From NCBI GenBank assembly GCA_964016985.1, contig OZ024827.1, forward strand, positions 22,523,275-22,587,274: a stretch of 64,000 nucleotides of DNA, in the 5' to 3' direction. How positions within the stretch are numbered: the first letter of the stretch is position 1; every line of letters begins with the position of its first letter. Shown here in pieces: positions 57,273 to 64,000 of this stretch. A model generated the notes under the pieces. The model did not search any database. It was not told the origin of the DNA and saw only the letters and a program-made list of their open reading frames with translations. The position numbers and the translations under genes were made by a program. The DNA is from Anodontia alba (Eukaryota; Mollusca; Bivalvia; Lucinida; Lucinidae).

Positions 57273-57374
57273 GCAGAAATAAGAAAAATAATGTATACCC
57301 CAGTAAACCCCAGTTTTACTATATAAAAGTGGGGTTTAAAGGGGTTAAGATTATATAGGTATATTTTCGTGATG
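57273..57374 (+). mobile_element. CATTACG-type MITE, copy 13, right half only
   Basis: GCAGAAATAAGAAAAATAAT, the ACCCCAGTTTTACTATATAA stem and GGTATATTTTCGTGATG; truncated exactly at the base of the central hairpin. Confidence 0.8.
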
Positions 57375-57797
57375 TCGCATATCCTGACTATACCAACCAA
57401 AACGCAGAAACTTGGCGTTAAAACAAAATCAAAATGGAGACATAAATTTGCTGCGTCTTCGTGATGATAATCAAACGATTAGCAAACATTATTTTGACCA
57501 GGGGTTGTATTTATTAAATAGAATGTCGCCAGGTTTAAAGTAGATCAACGATATATAAGCTGTCCAAACATATATCAGTCCGTATTCAAAAAGAGGTGTC
57601 CAAACTGCCTGCGGCGGTCAATTGTTTTCCTATCTTCAAGTTATTCATAAGTGCTTGTTTACCACCCGTAATAAACACAAGGGTCCCCCAAGTTTTATAG
57701 CAAACATTTGAGCCGGATTGTCAAAAAAAGTACCTTCAGACATATGCCCCCTTGCGAAGATTCAGATCAGCCTGCCCATTCACGCAATATGATCAGA
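57375..57797. other. no gene; one CAGCGAAGAC-type hairpin fragment
   Basis: The CGAAGATTCAGATCAGCCTG half-hairpin at 57755 belongs to the 47212 family; the rest is unassigned. Confidence 0.45.
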
Positions 57798-58086
57798 CAT
57801 TACGAAGACACGCCTATTCAAAATATATTGAAAATTTCACCACCAAAAACTGAAAACTTTAAAAAAAAAAAAAAAAAAAAAAACTCTGATATTTTCACAT
57901 TTCTGCGCAAAACATAGATTGTGGATACTCGTTAGAACCGCCTCGGCGAGGCGGTTCTAACGGGTACCCACAATCTATGTTTTTGAGCAGAAGTAAGAAA
58001 AATAATGTATACCCTGTAAACCCCAGTTTTACTACATAAAAGGGGGTTTAAGGGGGTCAATATTATATAGGCATGTTTTCGTGATG
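57798..58086 (+). mobile_element. CATTACG-type MITE, copy 14
   Basis: CATTACGAAGACACGCCTAT to GGCATGTTTTCGTGATG, with an expanded A run (57859-57882) in the left part and hairpin centre GCCTCGGCGAGGC. Confidence 0.87.
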
Positions 58087-58127
58087 ATTTTCACTGGCTT
58101 GTTTTAATATAGCCAAGGATGCAAAGT

Positions 58128-58205
58128 TTCCTCATGCGGACAACGAAGGCTCGGAGTAGACTGCAGGAGTGCCAGGCTGATCTGAGTCTTCGCTGGGCGC
58201 ACGTG
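58128..58205. repeat. CAGCGAAGaC hairpin copy
   Basis: ACAACGAAGGCTCGGAGTAG, ACTGCAGGAGTGCCAGGCTG, ATCTGAGTCTTCGCTGGGCG: imperfect inverted arms of the 47212 family. Confidence 0.55.
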
Positions 58206-58298
58206 TAAGAAGGTACATTGTCTCACGTTCATGCTCATTTGTAGATTTTTTTCTGTACATATACCATAAACATTCAAACACCTCAACTCCTTGACATA

Positions 58299-58648
58299 CA
58301 GTCGAACCTCTGGCTCGAACATCTTTGGGTCCTGGAAAATTGTTCGAGATATGGGTAGTTCGAGCCACTGAGAGTTAATCATTGCGCAATGACAAGAAGC
58401 AAACGGCAATAATTTTTGGAAATCCTTTCGACCTTCTATACAATAACGGTACATTGAGTATACTCATTAGATTCGCCTCGATGAGGCGATTCTAATGAGA
58501 ACACACAACATACAATTTTATGATAAAATAGTTTTCAAAAATATTTGTTTTCTTGAGCTATTGGAAGAATTTCGTAGGGACTCTAAAACGAGTTCGAATT
58601 AGTCATTAGAAATGAGCCATCGGTTTTCGAGCTATTGAGGTTCCACTG
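58299..58648. mobile_element. pogo/Tigger-like MITE, CAGTCGAACCTC ends
   Basis: CAGTCGAACCTCTGGCTCGA at the left, CGAGCTATTGAGGTTCCACTG at the right, TA on both sides (58297-58298, 58649-58650). The central hairpin TACTCATTAGATTCGCCTCG, ATGAGGCGATTCTAATGAG sits where an autonomous element would have its gene. Confidence 0.85.
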
Positions 58649-58799
58649 TATATCTAAAATTGTAACAACTTAGTACAGTTTATTACATGCTGATGCGTCT
58701 TAAATTGCTGGAGGAGTAGCGGTGTCTGATCTTGGTCTACACTGTTTGCTCAAGCCTGTCTCTCCGTATACCCAATGAGTAAATCATGTACTAAGAATT

Positions 58800-59303
58800 C
58801 GAACTGAATTGACAATATATACTTCCTAAATATTCAGAACAACTTTGGGACCATGAAAATTTGTTCTAGATCTGGTTTTTTTCGAGCCAATGAGAGTTAA
58901 TCATAGCACCAGGTCAGAAGGCAAATGGGGATAATTTAGGGATGCCTTTTCGATCTCCTATAATATAATGGTACAGTATGACCTCAATGGCTCGAACACG
59001 GATGGCTCGTTTACCGTGGATGATTCGTTTTTCAGTCCGTACAAAAATTCTTCCAATAGCTCAAGAAAACAAAATTTTAGGGTTTTTTTTTTTCATATTT
59101 TATCATAGAATTGTATGTTGTGTGTACTAATAATGAGTACACTCAACATACAATCGTTGTGTAGAAAATCGAAAAGATTTCCCTAAATTATCGCTATTTG
59201 TTTCCTGAACTGGTGCCATGATTAACCTCAGTGGCTCGAACTACCCATGTATCGAACAAATTTCCATAGTCCCAAAGATGTTCGAGCCATTGAAATTCGA
59301 CTG
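58800..59303. mobile_element. pogo/Tigger-like MITE, second and partial third copy
   Basis: 58974-59303: CAGTATGACCTCAATGGCTC to GAGCCATTGAAATTCGACTG, TA at the left. Its hairpin GTGTGTACTAATAATGAGTA, CACTCAACATACA has lost the GCCTCG core. 58800-58973 is a left part of a further copy in opposite orientation (TTCGAGCCAATGAGAGTTAA). The cluster arose by insertion of copies beside each other. Confidence 0.75.
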
Positions 59304-59513
59304 TTTATTGTGTGTAGTCATTAGAATTGCTCTGATGAGGCGATTCTAATGAGTACACACAACATACATTTTCATGATAAAAAGATCCCTAAAATATCCC
59401 GAAATATTTTCTTTCTCGAGCTGTCGGAAGAATTTCCTAGGTACTCACAAACGAGTTCGAATCAGCCCCGGTAAAACGAGCCATGTGCGTTCCAGTCATT
59501 GAAATTTTACATT
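59304..59513. mobile_element. pogo/Tigger-like MITE, partial fourth copy
   Basis: ATTGTGTGTAGTCATTAGAA, TTGCTCTGATGAGGCGATTC, TAATGAGTACACACAACATA then CTCGAGCTGTCGGAAGAATT and GTTCCAGTCATTGAAATTTTAC; the left end is missing. Confidence 0.7.
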
Positions 59514-59737
59514 ATGTCTAAAGAAGAATCAGACAAGCCCGCGCTTTTGTATAATGATCAGACATTTCCCTGTTCGATGCAATATTTAGACTACCTCAAA
59601 ATAGTTTGCACTGGCCAGTTACTTTTATTCCGGAGGTGGATCCAGGATTATTTAACAGGGGGTGGGGGTCCAAAATCTTGGAGAGGGTGACTCGAATTGA
59701 TCCAGTTACCCTAAGTATTCAAACAGAAAGGTCTGAG

Positions 59738-59801
59738 CAAACAATAGACCCAGATCAGACGCCGCAGAACGCGGTGTCTGATCAGGGTCTATACTGTTTG
59801 C
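59738..59801. repeat. hairpin of the AAACAGTGTAGACCC family, well preserved
   Basis: AGCAAACAATAGACCCAGAT, CAGACGCCGCAGAACGCGGT, GTCTGATCAGGGTCTATACT, GTTTGC, preceded by CCTAAGTATTCAAACAGAAA, the end sequence also seen at 48574. Confidence 0.82.
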
Positions 59802-59825
59802 CTCTCATCCAGCAAGTTTAGAAAC

Positions 59826-60340
59826 GCTCTAAGGTAATAAAATGACCTTGTTGAAATTTTAAAAGTATAAGAAAGAAGTACAATGTAAGAAGTGCGAATA
59901 TTTAGTGTAAATATGATACCCAAACTGACTGTGAGTAAAAGTGGTAGGAGTTCGACTGAGCCTTCGAACACCCCTGGCTCCGGACTTGTGGTCTGGGACA
60001 ATCCAATCGCATTTGTTCATACGTTGTATGTTTGTTTTTATCATGGCGCGTTTAATAAGGTCTACTGATGCTATTCAATTTCATTTTACTGCAAGGCGAT
60101 ATATTTATAGCGTATCATGAGAAAAGGAGTCCTAGGGACACGTCCGTACAATGAAGACCTAGATCAGCCTTAGTATGTGCTCAGCCTGATTCTGACATGC
60201 ACAGTTCCTATAAACCCGTAAGAGTTGTTTTCATGGCGTGGGTCGTGTTTAAAGAACAAATAGTAATTTAGAATATAAATATGGCGACAATATTGCCTAT
60301 TTAAGAGACTTACTCCTTCACGTGGAGGACCTAAGCTGGC
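59826..60340. other. intergenic, upstream of the SLC10 gene
   Basis: No coding frame. A degenerate CAGCGAAGAC-type hairpin at about 60145-60205. A CACGTG E-box core occurs at 60319-60324, 28 bp upstream of the TATA box. Confidence 0.5.
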
Positions 60341-60346
60341 AGAATG

Positions 60347-60354
60347 TATATAAA
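60347..60354 (+). promoter_or_regulatory. TATA box of the SLC10 gene
   Basis: TATATAAA lies 91 bp before the start codon. Transcription would begin about 60377-60383 (CTTCATCCA region), giving a 5' leader of about 58 bases. Position fits the usual -31/-25 spacing; no other core element is obvious. Confidence 0.55.
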
Positions 60355-60437
60355 CAACAACAAAAGTATCTGTTCTTCATCCAACAGAGTCATAAAAGTG
60401 TATAGAGAGTTAGAATAGGACGGGCATTTTCTATATC

Positions 60438-61208
60438 ATGGATAACATTAAATTTTGGGGTTATTGGACTAGGATTATGTTAGTGATCAATCTGGTACAT
60501 TGCGAGACTGAGATTGACTGGGACAAGTATAATTGGTTCCGAGGAAGCAGGTTCGGCTCACGGTCTGCGGCGGAGTTTCAGTTTGTAACTTTGGTAGAGC
60601 CTCAGACACTAAATGTTATGATGGAAAATGATATGATTGTCACATTCAATTATACAGTTCCGTGTGAAACCTCTATGGAATCATATACCATAGCAGTAGA
60701 GAGTGACAATTTAAGATTATTTACACTGCAGGGAAATACAACTTTTCAAGTAATTTGTACAGAAGCCGTAGGCGTAGATAGTGCATACGATGCTATTTCT
60801 AACAATAATCAGACAGATCAATACTCAACAAATAAAACTAGTATTCTCGCTGCACGTGGCTCTTTCAAAGTGAAAATGCATGGCATTCTTCTCGGAATAG
60901 CCGCACTCAAGGTGAAACTAAGGAATGATGATACTTCTTTAATATCGGACATGATAGAGAACATCAATAGCACGGACGTGATAGAGAACACCAATGGCAC
61001 GGACGTGATGGTGAACACCTTCACCGTAGGCATTCTAAGACTAATGAGACCAATAGACATGGCATTTAGAGGGATTGTCGCTTTCTTCATTTGTCTTGTG
61101 ATTTTGGCGTTTGGATGCGGCTTGAATTTAGAAGTTGTTAAGGAATGCCTAAAGAAACCGATCGCTCCTGCGATAGGGCTTGGATGTCAATATATTTTGA
61201 TGCCCTTA
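60438..61208 (+). CDS. SLC10-family (sodium/bile acid symporter-like) transporter, first coding exon
   Basis: 257 codons in frame, then TTA|GTAAGT, a strong phase-0 splice donor at 61209. Residues 1-22 look like a signal peptide (IMLVINLVHC). Residues 23 to about 200 form an extracellular N-terminal domain with several N-glycosylation sites (NYT, NTT, NQT, NKT, NST, NGT) and a short duplicated IENiNsTDV / IENtNgTDV stretch. From about 204 the SLC10 membrane domain begins: RPIDMAFRGIVAFFICLVIL (TM1), AFGCGLNLEVVKECLKKPIA (the FGC.L.LE...KP signature) and IGLGCQYILMPL (TM2). SLC10 proteins carry bile acids or sulfated steroids with sodium; a long extracellular N terminus is as in the SLC10A3/A5-like branch, whose substrates are poorly known. 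The start codon at 60438 (ATCATGG) is the first in frame after the TATA box. Reading past the donor gives only 35 more codons without homology to the family, which supports splicing. Later exons are outside the window or not recognised. Confidence 0.85.
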
Positions 61209-61591
61209 GTAAGTATGATATTATGTCCCAAAATGAAGAGGGGTCTTCCGGTATATGCGCTACTGATAAGTCTGCGTATTTGGGCTCTCTGGTCAGCGTT
61301 TTCGATATATCTGTAAAGAGAAACATTACCGTTTTACCCTAGTTATTCGGACATATTTAAGGCGACCAGATACATTTGACAATTTTTTCGCTGTTTTTAC
61401 AAGGTAAATAACTTATGAGTTCCTGATTGCTTGTCTGCACATTGATACCCTTATAAATAGCGGGGTTTCTCTAGAAGGTAAGGATTTGCTTTCAAGGGGG
61501 CATGTTGTTTCCTTTGAGAGTAGACCCAGTTTTAGAAGGAATGCAAATTTACTTTGCTAGAGTTGTCTTCTCGAAAGTGTGTTTATTCCCC

Positions 61592-61780
61592 ATAACTCAT
61601 TCGGTGCCAAATTTCAGACGACATTTGTCGTCTGATTTTTTTTAACAAAACCATCGCTTGGAAAGAAGTTTATATGTAAAGTTGATACACTGAATATCAA
61701 ACAGCGTAGATCCAGATTCCGGATCTATGCTGTTTGCAAAAGCTTATATTATAATCGCCTGTGGCAGTGAAAGAGTTAAC
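61592..61780. mobile_element. TTAACTCTTTCACTGCC-type MITE
   Basis: Right end complement TTAACTCTTTCACTGCCACA, GGCGATTATAA corresponds to 27172 (TTAACTTTCGCTGCCACAGG, CGATAATAA). Contains CAGACGACATTTGTCGTCTG (palindrome) and AAACAGCGTAGATCCAGATT, CCGGATCTATGCTGTTTGC. Confidence 0.75.
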
Positions 61781-61949
61781 TCTTTATCGTATATGTCCTA
61801 CAATGTCACAAGCTGCATTTAGCTACCTATTAGCCCATTGTAGATTGAATAGACTCTCCCACACTATATATTGGAAGAGTCCAATTTCAATTTTAGTAAC
61901 GTACGGCTATGAGATTTAGATGTTCCTAAAGACAAATGGCTAAACGTTT

Positions 61950-62016
61950 TGCAAACAGTGAAGACCCTAATCAGACGCGTTCTGCGGCGTCTGATCTGGG
62001 TCTGCACTGTTTTCAA
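61950..62016. repeat. hairpin of the AAACAGTGTAGACCC family
   Basis: TGCAAACAGTGAAGACCCTA, ATCAGACGCGTTCTGCGGCG, TCTGATCTGGGTCTGCACTG. Confidence 0.8.
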
Positions 62017-62299
62017 ATTACCCTTTTAGGGGTCTCCCGACTAAAATGGGTTAATGTGTTTAAAACTGTTTGATGAATTGCAAAAGAGTAGACCGATGTG
62101 CGGTGCCTGACCAGGGTCTTGGTGGTAAATATGGTAGGCACTGTTGGACTTACGGACAGTAAAGCCCATGATCAGGGCCTTTATTGTTTATATTTTCTCT
62201 GAAGACCCCTCTTCTTGGGATAAACTCATGATATTATCCGCAATGGTGTTGTCGATCAGCGCAGATGCAGATTGCCCTGCGCAATTCGTTCAGTCTGAT

Positions 62300-62510
62300 T
62301 TGAGTCTTCGATTGGGTGGCGAGTTGGTGGTAAGAGCTCGCCACACATGTGGGTGGGAGTATGTGGAAGAAGTGGTTATAATAGTACCTGTATTTCATCT
62401 CTTTCTGCACTGTCATTCACTTTTCCCCTCAACCTCCTCTATTTCTAGCTTTCCTCTCACCCACTTGCCATTCTGTCCCTTTCTCCCTTTCTGTGAAAGA
62501 TGACACAATT
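62300..62510 (+). repeat. degenerate SINE copy (putative)
   Basis: The CT-rich stretch and CTCCCTTTCTGTGAAAGATG, ACACAATT resemble the middle and right part of the SINE at 37943 (CTCCCTTTTTCTGGGAGACG, ACACAAAATG). No tail or target duplication is seen. Confidence 0.35.
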
Positions 62511-62547
62511 CCTAATTCACAGATCGGTTCCTATTTTACTGTGCATA

Positions 62548-62654
62548 CCCAGTAAGCATTCTTAATAAATCTATAGCGGGCCGTTATCAGCCCGTCTGGG
62601 TAGCTGACGGGCCGATAACGACCCGCTATAGATTTATAAAGAATGCTGGCCTGG
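62548..62654. mobile_element. hairpin MITE, CCCAGTCAGCATTCTACG type, diverged copy
   Basis: CCCAGTAAGCATTCTTAATA, AATCTATAGCGGGCCGTTAT, CAGCCCGTCTGGGTAGCTGA, CGGGCCGATAACGACCCGCT, ATAGATTTATAAAGAATGCT. Several changes are compensatory: CTACGTA/TACGTAG in the 12561 copy is CTTAATA/TATAAAG here. Confidence 0.8.
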
Positions 62655-63000
62655 TTACTCCCGTATCAGAGCTCTCTGTTCATAAGTACTGTTTTGCTCA
62701 GCGATACATTTACTTACTTATTTTAGGCAAATGTTTTACTGCCAGTGGAGTGAGTCTGGCGAGTAATGTCTTCAACATAACCTTGTTGGATACATTGTGC
62801 TACTCTTTCCGCAGTGACATACTGGCCCTTTAAGTATTTCGATAAACAATTCCTGTCTTTTAGGGACGCTTTTGTAATTAATTTAGTCTAATATGAGGCC
62901 AGACAATGGTTGTGCCAGCCCCGGCAACCAATTTCTGTTCTGTTCTATTGTTACTCACATGCTCTACAAATTAGCTAATCAGATTAAGTCACGTGGTTAT
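62655..63000. other. unassigned
   Basis: No frame or repeat recognised. TGGTTGTGCCAGCCCCGGCA, ACCA at 62911 is a small hairpin. Confidence 0.45.
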
Positions 63001-63335
63001 CCCGGGTATATAATGGGCATTCGTCAACAGAGTGTGTCAGGCGCTGCCTCTATGTGACTCAGTTACCTGGTAGCGTTAAAAATCTGAATAGACAGATAGA
63101 GCGTGTCAGTCAACTCCCGCTTGGGTCGACACAATTTTCAGACCATTTGTATGCTTAGCTTATACTCGACGTGCCCTGGGTTGAGTATAAAATGGACAGG
63201 GCGACGCTTGGTGACAGACAGCGGTACCAAGTATGCATGGGAGATCCATGAAAGCAAGGCTGTATAAATACATATACATAACAATCGCCGCTGCCTCTAT
63301 GTGCCTCGGATGCCTGGTAGCGTTAAAAATCCGGT
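63001..63335 (+). promoter_or_regulatory. direct repeat with TATA-like motifs (LTR-like or tandem promoter, uncertain)
   Basis: CGCTGCCTCTATGTGnCTC.. and ..CCTGGTAGCGTTAAAAATC occur at 63042-63083 and 63289-63330. TATA-like words precede them: GGGTATATAATGGG (63004), GAGTATAAAATGG (63184) and TGTATAAATA (63261). This could be two diverged promoter copies or part of an LTR. No primer-binding site or gag/pol frame is seen. Confidence 0.35.
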
Positions 63336-64000
63336 TTTCAAAGAGTGAATATTAAGAAGCAAAGCCATAAAGGTGATTTATCTAAAGAGTGGTAGACGTG
63401 CCTGACATAATGGCGATTTGTGCTTGTTTGGATTTGTCGGTTTCCTCTTCCTCTTGGAGTCTGGGAAGGACTGCGGTTTGTGATTGTGGCACTCCCCTGG
63501 ACTTTTCTCTTACCTTTTATTTCCTACTCTGCGGATAAATATATCTGACATACCGTTGCTTAGATATATTAGAAGCGAGACAAAAATGAGTCCAACATTC
63601 AGTGTTCAGCTTTTATACATTTCAGCCTACTGAGCTACTTCGAATTCTTCGACTGTACAGTGAGCCTGAACGAGCCGCTGTGAGGACCATCGAGCTGAAT
63701 ATATTATAAGACTAAATAAGCCATTTGAATCACCTGAGTCGCCCATGCAGTTAAGTAATTCTTGATTGATGGATACAATTACAACTGTATTGTATGCGTA
63801 TTATAGTTTTTAAATGTTCAGTTTCTCAGCAAGTAATCTGAGGACCAGTTCAATCATCATTCTGAAGCATGTAACTGCCTAAATTGAGAATAATCATTAT
63901 TTGAGCAACTAGCTCAGTCCAACCTGACAACAACGTATCTAAGCAGTCATAAGTGCTTGGTAGCGAGACAGCTTGAGCGCTCACAATTGGCCGAAACAAT

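Larger units (their letters stand above)
61209..64000 (+). other. probable intron 1 of the SLC10 gene, with repeats
   Basis: No frame continuing the SLC10 domain (next expected transmembrane segments) is found up to 64000, so the region is read as intron containing MITEs (61592, 61950, 62548), a degenerate SINE and a direct repeat at 63 kb. It is also possible that the gene copy is truncated here. Confidence 0.5.

Noticed and set aside
62144..62503. 119-codon plus-strand frame in the presumed SLC10 intron
   Set aside because: No SLC10 transmembrane pattern; it runs across a hairpin fragment and a CT-rich degenerate SINE.

Overview
The window looks like AT-rich, repeat-dominated genomic DNA of an invertebrate animal, most likely a bivalve mollusc. 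That assignment is an inference. It rests on the mix of repeats (tRNA-derived and V-type SINE bodies ending in GACGTTAAaCCCAA plus CAATCAATCA or CAAACAAACA tails, a Jockey/CR1-group LINE, Tc1/mariner and pogo-like elements, many hairpin MITEs, minisatellite-bearing elements with CTCACCTGAG ends) and on a single intron-bearing animal-type gene. There is no bacterial gene organisation, rRNA, CRISPR array or operon. A 200-base run of N (47639-47838) marks an assembly gap.

Layout. 0-5 kb: a minus-strand LINE fragment, then a 5'-truncated, frame-broken plus-strand LINE (EN, RT and C-terminal region, with an (ATT)n tail). 5-8.5 kb: SINEs, the first of many CATTACG-type hairpin MITEs, and a large microsatellite field. 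9-10.4 kb: minus-strand remnant of a Helitron-type polyprotein (herpes-tegument-like cysteine-peptidase fold followed by a Cys-rich region). 11.7-13.5 kb: three elements nested in each other. 15.4-23 kb: a block of minisatellite-cored elements carrying four or five unrelated tandem arrays of about 145-185 bp period, two of which repeat YY1-like and CTCF-like motifs. 25.7-29.6 kb: hairpin MITEs, one split by a complete Tc1-like transposon. 31.3-35.9 kb: a 4.6-kb foldback (TU-like) element with minisatellite inverted repeats and an 8-bp target duplication, whose paralogous empty site lies at 44 kb. 36.4-41.5 kb: a second long element bounded by CGTTT-rich inverted ends and TA. 42-60 kb: dense hairpin MITEs of at least five families, a tandem segmental duplication, and pogo-like MITEs. 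60.3-61.2 kb: TATA box and first coding exon of an SLC10 (sodium/bile-acid symporter family) gene on the plus strand; its later exons are not visible before the end of the window.

Only the SLC10 exon looks like a host gene. Everything else that is recognisable is mobile DNA, most of it non-autonomous and unable to code. The two strongest observations are insertion events that can be proved inside the window (Tc1 into a MITE; foldback element into a repeat whose uninterrupted relative is present). The most unusual pattern is that one hairpin core (GCCTCGCCGAGGC inside TTAGAA...TTCTAA) recurs inside elements whose ends are unrelated, as if the hairpin were an exchangeable module.
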